Source: Bryobacterales bacterium (GTDB lineage: Bacteria; Acidobacteriota; Terriglobia; Bryobacterales; Bryobacteraceae). From it: DNA of 64,000 bases. Made by a program: the position numbers and the translations under genes. Positions 54,146 to 62,570 of this stretch are shown here, in pieces (positions within the stretch are counted from its first letter, which is position 1; every line of letters starts with the position of its first letter). Location of the stretch: assembly GCA_026954325.1 (NCBI GenBank), contig JAIXKK010000222.1, forward strand, positions 51,198 to 115,197, read 5' to 3'. The notes under the pieces were generated by a model. It ran no database searches and had not been told where the DNA came from. It saw nothing but the letters and a program-made list of their open reading frames with translations.

Positions 54146-56092
54146 ATGGATCGCAGGGATTTCCTGGCTGGACTTGGATTCGGCGGCTACTCGCTGGTGG
54201 TGGACGCAGAAAGCCTGGGGCCGGCGCCGGTGAGCCCGGCGGCGGCTCAATGGCAGAGCCATTTCGATCAGATTGCGCCGCCGCAACGCCGCTATCAGGA
54301 AGCGGAACCCCACATGGGCCGGGCCGATCTCGATACCGATATCCTCGTGGCCGGTGGCGGCCTGGCCGGTGTGTGCGCCGCCGTTTCGGCTGCCCGGCAT
54401 GGGGCCAAAGTCGTGCTCGCGCAGGACCGGTCGCGCCTCGGCGGGAACTCCTCGAGCGAAGTCAAAATGCACGTCGTGGGGGCGAACAGCCACAAGTCCC
54501 GGCCGGGTTGGCGCGAGGGAGGGTTACTCGAGGAGATCCGGCTTGATGACGCCGTGAACAATCCCCAGCGCTGCTGGGAGATGTGGGACCTGCTGCTGTA
54601 CGACAAGGTGATCCGCGAGCCCAACATCACCTTGTTGCTCGAAACGACCGTCTTTCACGCCGTGATGGAGAACGGCCGTATAGCCGCCGTGCTCGCCCGC
54701 TGTGACAAGAGCGAACACCTTTACCGCATCCGGGCAAAGCTTTTCCTTGATTGCACGGGTGATTCCCGCCTGGGGATCGAGAGCGGCGCCGAGTATCGCA
54801 TGGGGCGCGAGGCCCGCGGTGAGTTTGGCGAATCGCTGGCGCCCGAAAAGGCGGATGAGGAGACCCTCGGCAGCAGCATTCTCTTCACTTCGAAGCTCCA
54901 CCACCGGCCGATGCCGTTCACCCCGCCCGCCTGGGCGCGGAAGGTGACGAAGGAAGCCCTGAAGTACCGCAATATCTCATCGTGGGAATACGGCTACTGG
55001 TGGATCGAGTGGGGCGGGGACCGGAACACGATTTGGGATAACGAGCGCATCCGCTTCGAGCTTCTGTCGATTGTGATGGGCATCTGGGATTACATCAAGA
55101 ATAGCGGCGAGCATCCGGAAAGCGCCAACTGGGCGCTCGATTGGGTGGGGATGATGCCCGGAAAGAGAGGCAGCCGGCGTCTGGTGGGCGATCACCTGGT
55201 GACCCAGCACGACCTCGAGCGCGGCGCCTTCCCGGACGCCGTGGCCATCGGCGGTTGGCCGATGGACGATCATCCGCCGGGCGGCTTTGACCGCTCCGAT
55301 ACGCCTCCCGCGGTGCAGATCAAAACGAAGGAGGTATTCAACCTGCCTTTGCGGGCCCTCTATAGCAGGAATGTTCCGAACCTCATGATGGCGGGACGCA
55401 ACATCAGCGCCACGCACGTTGCCTTCACATCCACACGGGTCATGGGAACGTGCGCCGTGGTGGGGCAGGCGGCGGGCACGGCCGCCGCCTGCTGCGTCGA
55501 GCGCGGCATCTCGCCCCGCGAACTGGCGGCGGACGGAAAGATGATGGCCGCGTTGCGGCAGACCCTGCTGCGCGACGATCAAACCATTTACGGCTTGCGG
55601 AACGAGGACCCGGCCGACGTGGCGCGGCTTGCCAGGGTATCGGCCGGCGGGGAGCATGGCGAGGCAAAGGCCGGGTTGATCCTCAATGGCTGCGTCCGGG
55701 ATATTCCGAAAAAGGAAGTGCATCACTGGGAAGGGCCGATGGGACCGGACGGAGCCTGGATCGAACTCGCCTGGGAAAAGCCGAGGCGCATCCGGCAGGT
55801 GCGGATTACCTTCGATTCCGGATTCCAGCGGGAACTGACGTTGACCGCTTCGGACACGATCAACCGCGGCATTGTCCGCGCCCCGCAGCCTGAGACCGTG
55901 AAGGACTACGTGGTGCAAGTCAGCGGCCCATCCCATCCCGGCCCGGTGACGGTGGCTGAGATCCGGGGGAATCACCAGCGGCTCCGGCGCCATGATTTCG
56001 AGCCGGTGGAAGCCGCCCGCCTGAGGATCCACATTACCGCGACCAATGGGGACGACTACGCGCGGATCTTCGAGGTTCGCTGCTACGCCTGA
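54146..56092 (+). CDS. Exported FAD-dependent oxidoreductase with C-terminal beta domain
   Basis: 648 residues from ATG 54146 (an ATG at 54137 adds three residues). A Tat-like signal (MDRRDFLAGLGFGGYSLV) is followed by the FAD motif ILVAGGGLAGVCAAVSAARHG and a second glycine motif MMAGRNISATH. LDCTGDSRLGIESG and MGTCAVVGQAAGTAAA mark the FAD_oxidored group. A galactose-binding-like beta domain occupies about 520-648. Such proteins are common in soil bacteria loci for sugars; the substrate is unknown. It overlaps the convergent SMR-DinB gene by 10 bp. Confidence 0.88.
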   Translation: MDRRDFLAGLGFGGYSLVVDAESLGPAPVSPAAAQWQSHFDQIAPPQRRYQEAEPHMGRADLDTDILVAGGGLAGVCAAVSAARHGAKVVLAQDRSRLGGNSSSEVKMHVVGANSHKSRPGWREGGLLEEIRLDDAVNNPQRCWEMWDLLLYDKVIREPNITLLLETTVFHAVMENGRIAAVLARCDKSEHLYRIRAKLFLDCTGDSRLGIESGAEYRMGREARGEFGESLAPEKADEETLGSSILFTSKLHHRPMPFTPPAWARKVTKEALKYRNISSWEYGYWWIEWGGDRNTIWDNERIRFELLSIVMGIWDYIKNSGEHPESANWALDWVGMMPGKRGSRRLVGDHLVTQHDLERGAFPDAVAIGGWPMDDHPPGGFDRSDTPPAVQIKTKEVFNLPLRALYSRNVPNLMMAGRNISATHVAFTSTRVMGTCAVVGQAAGTAAACCVERGISPRELAADGKMMAALRQTLLRDDQTIYGLRNEDPADVARLARVSAGGEHGEAKAGLILNGCVRDIPKKEVHHWEGPMGPDGAWIELAWEKPRRIRQVRITFDSGFQRELTLTASDTINRGIVRAPQPETVKDYVVQVSGPSHPGPVTVAEIRGNHQRLRRHDFEPVEAARLRIHITATNGDDYARIFEVRCYA

Positions 56093-56958
56093 GGGACGAA
56101 CGCCCGCGCCGCCTGGCGCGCCTGGTGCAGGCGCCGCCGGTCATGCGCCGCGCAGGCGGCGAAGCCGGCTCCAAGAGACCATTTCCACAGTCTGGTGACG
56201 GGGGAGGCCACCCTTACCCGCCGCAAGTCGAGACCGCGGGCGGAATTCGCCACCCGGACCAGTTCCCGGTTCGCCTTCCGGAATTCCTCCAAGGTCTGTT
56301 CCGGATCGAAACGCGGGGAAGGGACAAACACCCTTGGCGCTTTTGCCCGAAACTTCGCCGGTGGTTCGGCGGATCGTAACACATGGGATTCCAGCCACCC
56401 ATAGCGGAACGGTCCTTCCGCGAACCGGCCTTCTGATTTACCCCTCGAGACGGCCTCCGCCAGCTTCTCCCCATACATCCGGTCCACGTCAACGAGGTGA
56501 TCGAGACACTGCCCGGCGGACCATAGCCCGGGCCGGGGCTGCCGGTTGAAGTCTTCGGCGCTCAGGGAAAGAACCAGTTGACGCGCCTCTAGCCAGATGG
56601 CGTCGAACTGGGCGATCATGTCCTCGATCCGGCTCGCAACGGCAGGCCGGAGTTGCGGTTCGGCCGGGTCCTGAGGGAGTTCGTCGCGGAGAGTGACAAT
56701 GGTGGCGCCCCAGCCTCCCGCTTCGGCGGGAGCATCCTGGAAAGAATGCACAAAGGGCGTTCGAGAGAGCACGGACCGGACGATTTCGCGCCGCACTCCG
56801 ATGCCCCGGCCGTGGATAATCCGGAGGGCGGTGAAATGCCGTTCGTGGGCGAGACGGAGGTATTCCTCCAAGGCGGGCCGTGAATCCCTTGGAGGAATGG
56901 AGTGGAGGTCGAAGACGCCGGTAATCGGGATGGGGACGGGTTCTTCGTGCTGTTCCAA
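56083..56958 (-). CDS. SMR-domain and DinB-like-domain fusion protein
   Basis: Residues 1-100 are an SMR (MutS2 C-terminal-like) nuclease domain: FDLHSIPPRDSRPALEEYL, IIHGRGIGVRR and a terminal GGWGATIVTL. Residues about 115-290 are a DinB-like four-helix domain: MIAQFDAIWLEARQLV, LWSAGQCLDHLVDVDRMYG and the C-terminal AHDRRRLHQ, with histidines placed to bind a metal. The start is uncertain: TTG 56958 (used here; GAGGAT upstream) or GTG 57039. The frame is continuous through both domains, so it is a real fusion unless a frameshift created it. Function is unknown; SMR acts on nucleic acid and DinB proteins bind small thiols. Confidence 0.75.
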   Translation of the reverse strand: MEQHEEPVPIPITGVFDLHSIPPRDSRPALEEYLRLAHERHFTALRIIHGRGIGVRREIVRSVLSRTPFVHSFQDAPAEAGGWGATIVTLRDELPQDPAEPQLRPAVASRIEDMIAQFDAIWLEARQLVLSLSAEDFNRQPRPGLWSAGQCLDHLVDVDRMYGEKLAEAVSRGKSEGRFAEGPFRYGWLESHVLRSAEPPAKFRAKAPRVFVPSPRFDPEQTLEEFRKANRELVRVANSARGLDLRRVRVASPVTRLWKWSLGAGFAACAAHDRRRLHQARQAARAFVPQA

Positions 56959-57255
56959 TGGTCCTGATCCTCGAAGGCCGCCGGTCCAGATTAGCAAAGT
57001 TCCAGTGCTTTGTCCCCGGAGGACGATAGTGAAAAGCACTCAGCGGAGGGAGCGGGACAGGCGGGAAGGCGGGCAAATTAAGGTATTTCGTGTAATCACA
57101 TCCTGGCAAGCGGGCACTACACTGGGAACAGGCGTCGGCCTTGCGGGGCCGACTATCCTAAGTGCAGGCCCTAAGTTGGCCGCTAAGTTCCCCTAGGAGA
57201 GCTCCAATCCGGCATAGCCGGGTTAAGATGGAATCGGTCAAACCGAGAGATCGCT
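56959..57255 (+). promoter_or_regulatory. Structured leader of the zinc-ribbon gene
   Basis: 297 bp between divergent genes. On the plus strand, in order: a 7-bp hairpin GTCGGCC/GGCCGAC (57134-57153), three TAAGT copies at 57159, 57172 and 57184 (12-13 bp period), a CCGGC-ATA-GCCGG hairpin at 57209-57221, and a TCGGT-CAA-ACCGA hairpin at 57233-57245, only ten bases before ATG 57256. No good sigma-70 promoter or Shine-Dalgarno stands out. The arrangement suggests an RNA-level or repressor-controlled leader; I recognise no known riboswitch. Confidence 0.4.
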
Positions 57256-58197
57256 ATGCGCTGCCTGTATTGCCGACGACCTATTGGTGCACTTCGTCAA
57301 CTGCTGGACCGGGAGTTCTGCTCCTCGGACCACCGCAAACGTTTTCGTACTTCGAGCGCGCGTGCGTTGCGAGACGCGGGCGAGTTACTGGCGGACTATG
57401 ATGACTATCTGGCGGTCATCGAGCAACCCGAACAAAAGAAACCGAAGTCGACGGGCAGTAAGTTCAGCATGGTGACTGCCGCCATGATCGGCCTGATCAT
57501 CGGCATCAGCCTGTGGATTGTGCCCGCCGCGCCTGTTCCGATTCCGTCGGGGCAATTGCGGTATTCCCTGACTTCGAATCCCATCAGCCAAACCATTCGT
57601 TCGTGGATTCCGGACGCGCCGAAGATCAATTTGCGGCAGGACTTCCGGATGGGTTTGGGGGATTGGACGGGCGGGAACGGAAGTCCGGTTTCCGGCGCAT
57701 TGCAGACGGACGGGCTACGGCTGTGGAAGCCCACGCTGAAGTTGTCCGACTATCAGATGGAATTTCAGACCGCCATCGAGAAACGGGCGGTAGGCTGGGC
57801 GTTCCGGGCGACAGACCTGCACAACTACTATGCGTCGAAGATCACGGTGAGCGGGAGAGACGGCAGCCGGGCGGAAATCGAGCGTTTCGTGATGATGATG
57901 GGCAAGGAGTATGACCGGGTGAAGCTGCCGATCCCGGTGCCGATCCGGGCGGACACGTTATATCGCGTGCGGGTGCGGGTGAAGGGAGACGTCTTCAGCA
58001 CGTCGGTGGACGGGCAGGTGATCGACTCCTGGCGCGACCGGCGGCTGCGCAAGGGTGGCGTGGGATTCTTCGGCGACAAGGGAGAGGTGGCATCGGTTCG
58101 CTGGGTCAGTTTGTCCGAGGCGGACGGGTTCTTCAGCCGGCTGTTCGCCATGGGATTCATTGTTCATCCGATGTACACGATGGGCGGGGTCTACTAA
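57256..58197 (+). CDS. Zinc-ribbon membrane protein with a beta-jelly-roll domain
   Basis: 313 residues. The N-terminus has a C3-x2-C6-x15-C22-x3-H26 pattern (CLYC and FCSSDHR) typical of a small zinc ribbon. A charged linker leads to one membrane helix at about 71-92. The outer domain (about 115-300) begins KINLRQDFRMGLGDWTG and ends in VASVRWVSLSE, like concanavalin-type jelly rolls. A cytoplasmic zinc ribbon linked to an external beta domain suggests signalling or anchoring, but the function is unknown. Confidence 0.75.
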   Translation: MRCLYCRRPIGALRQLLDREFCSSDHRKRFRTSSARALRDAGELLADYDDYLAVIEQPEQKKPKSTGSKFSMVTAAMIGLIIGISLWIVPAAPVPIPSGQLRYSLTSNPISQTIRSWIPDAPKINLRQDFRMGLGDWTGGNGSPVSGALQTDGLRLWKPTLKLSDYQMEFQTAIEKRAVGWAFRATDLHNYYASKITVSGRDGSRAEIERFVMMMGKEYDRVKLPIPVPIRADTLYRVRVRVKGDVFSTSVDGQVIDSWRDRRLRKGGVGFFGDKGEVASVRWVSLSEADGFFSRLFAMGFIVHPMYTMGGVY

Positions 58198-58229
58198 GCA
58201 CAATTGGCGCGCGGCGTTCGCTTTGGCCT

Positions 58230-59141
58230 TTACCTGGGCCGCTCGGCGCCGGAATGTTTGACGAAAGGCCCGTTGCTCCCATTCGGAAGCACGGTTTCAT
58301 AGTCTGTCAACGACTGCGCCACTTGTTCCTGTGTGAGTTCGCGCGCGCCGCGCAGGTTGGCTCCGCGAAAGTCGGCGGTGAAGAGGTTTGCTCCGCCGAA
58401 ACGGGCCCCCGCCAGGTTCGCATCCTGAAAGGAGGCGCCCTTCAAGGTGGTTTCGCGCATGTCACAAGAGGCGAGAAATGCTCGCACGAACAGGCTGCGG
58501 GTGAGATCGGCCCTGACGAACTTGCTTTCCTCCAAGTCGGCGTTGGCAAAATCGCAATCAATGATTCTGGCGTTGGAGAAGTTGCATTCCTTCAAATTGG
58601 CCGCCGTAAATCGCGAGAGTTGAATGCGCGCATTGTAGAAGAGCGACTTCGGCAATTCAGCTTGCGTGAATACGGACTGGAAGATCCTCGACTGGTGAAA
58701 GCTGATTTTCTCCCCCGTGGACCAACTGAGATCGCAGCCGTGGATGGAGGCATCGAGAAGCCTCGCCTGGCGGAGGAAGGCTTTCCGCATCGCGGCGTTG
58801 CGGAGTTTGACTTCGCACAGGCCGGCTTCGGCAAGCCAGGACATATCGAGCATCGCTTCGGTAAAGTCCGCGCCGTCGAGGTCGGCGTTGGCAAACACGG
58901 TTCCGCGTAAGTCCGCCCGTTCGAAGATCGCTCCGGCGCAGTTACTTCCGGTGAGATCGGCAGCCATGAGAAAACTGTTGCGCAGGACAGCGCCCTGGAG
59001 GTTGACGCCGGTCAGCTTGGCTTCATTCAGGGTGACGCCGCTCAGATCGGCCTGCACTCCGCCGGAGCGCTTTTCGATCCAAGCCAAGTGCTGGTCGAGC
59101 GTTCGCTGAAGTGCTACCACGACTCCCCCCTTCACCATCAC
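58230..59141 (-). CDS. Pentapeptide-repeat protein
   Basis: 303 residues, including roughly 40 tandem A(D/N)LXX-type repeats from residue 30 to 265 (for example LTGVNLQGAVLR, ADLRGTVFANADLDGADF, ADLEESKFVRADLTRS). They should form a right-handed quadrilateral beta helix about 10 turns long. Some members inhibit DNA gyrase or bind DNA-like targets; here there is no neighbouring gyrase or toxin, so no target is inferred. Confidence 0.88.
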   Translation of the reverse strand: MMVKGGVVVALQRTLDQHLAWIEKRSGGVQADLSGVTLNEAKLTGVNLQGAVLRNSFLMAADLTGSNCAGAIFERADLRGTVFANADLDGADFTEAMLDMSWLAEAGLCEVKLRNAAMRKAFLRQARLLDASIHGCDLSWSTGEKISFHQSRIFQSVFTQAELPKSLFYNARIQLSRFTAANLKECNFSNARIIDCDFANADLEESKFVRADLTRSLFVRAFLASCDMRETTLKGASFQDANLAGARFGGANLFTADFRGANLRGARELTQEQVAQSLTDYETVLPNGSNGPFVKHSGAERPR

Positions 59142-59175
59142 TCATCGGGTGAAGGAGGAATTGTGTGAAACAACT

Positions 59176-59821
59176 CTACAGCTTCCGCAGGTATTCAAAA
59201 CTTTGGCGCAGGCTGTCCACGGGATTGCCGGGCGTCTGGTCCTGCTCGACAAAATAATGCCTCACCCCTGCTTTCCGCGCGGCGGCTAAAACCCGCGGCG
59301 TCTCAATGACGCCATTCCCCACCTCGGCAAAGGCATCGCGCGGAATCCGCTCATTGTACATCTTCGGCACGCCGCGCTTCACGTCCTTCAGATGCATCAA
59401 GGGAATCCGCCCGTGATACTTTTCAAGCACCGACACAGGGGAAACGCCCGCCACCTGCGACCACATCATGTCGAGTTCGAGCGAGACCAGTTGCGGATCG
59501 GCGGCGCCCAACAGCACATCGAGCAGCGTGCCGTCGCCGGAGGGTTCGAATTCGAAAGCATGATTGTAGATGAATGCTCACGGGTTTGAGTGATGTCTGC
59601 TTGAGGCTGGGCCAGATCCTGTCGATGCCTGCCCGCGTCACCTCGCATTCGCGGTAGCCGATCCGTTCGATGGCTTGCAATGTTTCAAGCGGCTTTTCGG
59701 GCAAAATGGCGCGCACCGTGTAGAGTTGGACACCCACGGTAGACAAGGCTTTGGCGGAGGTGGGGATGGCCGCCGCGGCGGCGTAAAGAGAGGCGGAGGC
59801 AAGAAAGGAGCGGCGTTTCAT
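59176..59821 (-). pseudogene. Broken sugar isomerase/epimerase-like gene (internal deletion)
   Basis: Two halves of a xylose-isomerase-like TIM-barrel protein are in different frames. The first starts ATG 59821 with a signal-like MKRRSFLASASLYAAAA and continues through VGVQLYTVRAILPEKP to SLKPVSIHL. The second half begins near 59563 in another frame with YNHAFEFEPSGDGTLLDV and runs to LRQSFEYLRKL at 59176. The junction near 59560-59575 lacks roughly 60-70 residues that normal members have between these segments, and the loss is not a multiple of three. A sequencing error would not explain missing residues, but assembly error could. The intact gene would have been an exported sugar isomerase like the one at 14930-15766. 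Confidence 0.8.
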
Positions 59822-59843
59822 CGCCTCTATGATAACGCCGCCC

Positions 59844-62474
59844 TCACGGCTGCCGCGCCTGGCCGGAATTGACGTCAATCATCAAAGAGGATTCATCCAC
59901 GGCCTCGATGTTGGAGCCCGTAACGCGGTCGAGTTCATGGAGAACCGTGTTGTTCCAGCGCTCGTCGGGAACGCCGCTCATGAACCAGGAAGCACCGTTG
60001 TCGGCGAGGATGATGCCGTATTTCTTCATCGCCCGCAAAATCACCCGCGCCTGCGCGGAAAATCCCGAAATGTCGTAGGCGGCCTTCAGGCGGAAGCGGG
60101 CGCCCATGGGAGGGTACTGGGTCCCCGTGAGGCTCGAGGCGTAGTGCCGCGCCGGCCAGACAAACTCCTTCTTCGTCTGTGGCGCCGTGAACCGGATGGC
60201 ATGCCGGATCTCCCCCGCCGCCACTTCGTCATAGCGCGCAAGGCCGGGAAGAATGGGGAGCCCGGCGGCATCGGCGGATGTCCAGGTGGCGGGCCGCAGG
60301 GGCCCGTTGGCGGTGAGGTCGTAGATGGCTCCGGAGCCGGCGGTCCAGGTTCCGTTCGTTTGCCGGAACGCGTAGTAGAGTTCGTACAGCTTGCAGGCGC
60401 CCTGCTCGAGGATGAGCACATGCCGGTCGCCGCTGCTGTCGGCGCCGCCCTCGATGGGGGGATTCGCTGGAATGGGATATGGCCCCGGATCACTTTCATC
60501 CGCGTAATCGAAGCTCACGGTGACCCTCGGCTGTCCCTGGGGGACGATGGCGAAGGGGATGCCGATGGGGCCGCCATCCCACAGGCCCGAACCGAAATCC
60601 ATGTGAAACCCGCGGTTCGAGCCGATGGTGTTCACCCAGGCGGAGGAATTGGCATGCACCGGAAGGGTGTCGATGGGAGTGTTCCAGATATTGTCCGCCG
60701 GGAGAATGTTGCAACCGGCGATCTGTGGCGCGGCGCCGGTGGGCGGCGGCGGAAGTGGAGGCGGCGGCGGGGACGGCGGGGGCGGGGGCGGCGGCGGCGG
60801 GGCGGGAGTCAATACGCCGAAGTTGAAGAAGGTACGGGTGAGGAACGCGGCCATTTGCTCCCGGGTCACATACTGGGCGGGACAGTAGGCGGAGCCGGTA
60901 CAGCCTTGCGTTACCCCCATGTCCCACAACTTCTGCACGTATGGGAACAGCGCATCCGTGGAGGGCGCATCGGAAAACCGCGCCGCTGCCGGGTACGGGA
61001 ATGTGTCGCCAAATCTCGCCCTCACCAGGTATTGCGCCATCTGCCCGCGGGTAACGAGCGAATTCGGACAGAATTGTCCGCTGCCGCATCCGGGGTTGAT
61101 ATTCAATTCCCTCATCTTCTGGACGTACTTGAACAGGGAACTGTCCGCCGCCATGTCCGCGAAAAACGGAGTGGCGGGATAAGAAAAGGACTCTCCGAGC
61201 ATGGCGCGGATGACGAACGCCGCCATTTGCGCCTGGGTGACGTTGTCTCCAGGGCAGTACATCAGCGGAACCGCCGAGCAGCCGATGGAGACGCCGAACT
61301 TTCCGAGCAGATAGATGAAGTCCACCCAGGGGTGGGTCACGGGTACGTCATTGAAGACCTGCGTGGCCGACCCGGGGGTGAAGACCGCCAGCGCCACTGG
61401 AACCAGCAGCGGGCTTGCCCCGGGAACCGTGAACGTAACACTGCCGGAGTAGACGTTCGCGGCGAGCGTTCCGGGGCTTACCGAAACGTTGACGGCAGCC
61501 GGCGGCAATCCCTGCCCGGGGCTCACATTCAGCCAGGCGACGCCCGAGGAAGTGGAGCCCGCCGCGGTGAAACCCGTACTTGACGCCGCCGTGACACTCA
61601 CGCTTTGGGCCGCCGGGGCAGCGCCGCCCGGGATGTAGACGAAGCGGAGCGCGGCTGGTGAAGCGGACAAGGGAGACGGGGATTGCATCGCGGCCGGCCG
61701 CGGTCCCGGCCCGGCATCGGCCAGACGGCTGTTGTACTCATATACGGGGCCTGAAGTCCATTCAAGCCGGGAGCCGGCCTGTTGCCCCACGGAGAATCCG
61801 CCCACCCCGCAACGCTCGAATTCGTTGCCGTCCAGGTGAACGTCATCCGTGCCGTCGCTAGCGTCGGCGCACCAGCCCGCCGCGTCATGGATGCGATTCG
61901 CTTGCAAATGGCCATGGCGGATGGCGCTGAGCATGACGGCGCTCCCCCAGTCTCCTGAGATGTCGCTGTGTTCCACCCGCACATGCGACGACTGGCCGAG
62001 GCTCAGCGTCCCGGTCCGGACGCTTCGCAGAAGAAGGTGGTCGCATTGGCTCGCGGACAAAGCGCCGGCCACGTGGATTCCGGTGATGGAGAGATAGCGG
62101 CAGCCGGAGACCCGGAATGCGGGAGCCGGCACGGCGCCCGCGCCGCCCAACGCTTCGACAACCACCGGCGCCTGGCGGGTTCCCCATCGCGATTCCCATT
62201 GGACCGGAAAATTGTCCTCGGTGTAGACGCCCGGCAGGAGCACAATTCGGAAACCGTGAGTAAGCGTTTGCCGCGCCGGGATTCGCGCCAGGGCCTCCCT
62301 GACCGAGGCGAGAGCTTCCGCGCGGGCCGCCCCGCTGTTGGCGTCATCGCCGGCGAGCGGGTCCACCCAAAAAACCTGCGCCTGGGGCGAGCGGGCCTCG
62401 TCGAGGCCGGGAGATTGGGCCAGTCCGCTCACCGCCAGAACCGCGCCGAGAAGGCTCCCATGAAATCGCGGCAT
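59844..62474 (-). CDS. Large secreted protein: beta-helix, BACON-like, three SLH domains, proline linker, C-terminal domain
   Basis: 876 residues from ATG 62474 (AGAGGAC upstream). The signal ends near VSGLAQ. About 30-250: right-handed beta-helix repeats (YLSITGIHVAGA, DDVHLDGNEFERCGV). About 285-370: BACON-like domain. About 385-580: three S-layer homology repeats, each with an FSYP/FPYP-type or HPWVDFIY motif and CPGDNVTQAQMAAF, CPNSLVTRGQMAQY, CPAQYVTREQMAAF. About 585-610: proline-rich linker. The C-terminal 260 residues (start AGCNILPADNIWNTPIDTLP) are a domain I know from soil bacteria but cannot name. SLH domains would anchor it to the cell wall, which is unusual for a Gram-negative. 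Confidence 0.85.
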   Translation of the reverse strand: MPRFHGSLLGAVLAVSGLAQSPGLDEARSPQAQVFWVDPLAGDDANSGAARAEALASVREALARIPARQTLTHGFRIVLLPGVYTEDNFPVQWESRWGTRQAPVVVEALGGAGAVPAPAFRVSGCRYLSITGIHVAGALSASQCDHLLLRSVRTGTLSLGQSSHVRVEHSDISGDWGSAVMLSAIRHGHLQANRIHDAAGWCADASDGTDDVHLDGNEFERCGVGGFSVGQQAGSRLEWTSGPVYEYNSRLADAGPGPRPAAMQSPSPLSASPAALRFVYIPGGAAPAAQSVSVTAASSTGFTAAGSTSSGVAWLNVSPGQGLPPAAVNVSVSPGTLAANVYSGSVTFTVPGASPLLVPVALAVFTPGSATQVFNDVPVTHPWVDFIYLLGKFGVSIGCSAVPLMYCPGDNVTQAQMAAFVIRAMLGESFSYPATPFFADMAADSSLFKYVQKMRELNINPGCGSGQFCPNSLVTRGQMAQYLVRARFGDTFPYPAAARFSDAPSTDALFPYVQKLWDMGVTQGCTGSAYCPAQYVTREQMAAFLTRTFFNFGVLTPAPPPPPPPPPSPPPPPLPPPPTGAAPQIAGCNILPADNIWNTPIDTLPVHANSSAWVNTIGSNRGFHMDFGSGLWDGGPIGIPFAIVPQGQPRVTVSFDYADESDPGPYPIPANPPIEGGADSSGDRHVLILEQGACKLYELYYAFRQTNGTWTAGSGAIYDLTANGPLRPATWTSADAAGLPILPGLARYDEVAAGEIRHAIRFTAPQTKKEFVWPARHYASSLTGTQYPPMGARFRLKAAYDISGFSAQARVILRAMKKYGIILADNGASWFMSGVPDERWNNTVLHELDRVTGSNIEAVDESSLMIDVNSGQARQP
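60738..60810 (-). repeat. Proline-codon repeat (G-rich on plus strand)
   Basis: About 24 codons in the minus-strand gene encode a run of prolines with few serine, leucine and alanine breaks. On the plus strand it is a run of G triplets to quintuplets, a likely G-quadruplex-prone and slippage-prone tract. It lies in the linker after the SLH repeats. Confidence 0.8.
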
Positions 62475-62510
62475 GTGTCCTCTTATTCTTTCGGCGGGGA
62501 GGTTGCCTTG

Positions 62511-62540
62511 AAAATAGAGCAGTAAGGGTTCTCGGGTCAA
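62511..62540 (-). promoter_or_regulatory. Sigma-70-type promoter of the SLH-domain gene
   Basis: On the minus strand TTGACC (62535-62540) is followed after 18 bp by TATTTT (62511-62516): five of six and four of six consensus matches. A start near 62504 leaves about 30 bases before ATG 62474. The divergent D-aminoacylase gene starts 97 bp away. Confidence 0.5.
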
Positions 62541-62570
62541 GTGATAAGGAATATATGCTAGGAGGGACGT

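Noticed and set aside
57125..57255. c-di-GMP-I (GEMM) riboswitch
   Set aside because: The expected conserved core (GGGCAAACC, GACGCAAAGCC and GGTTACCG) was not found, so it is only called an unidentified structured leader.
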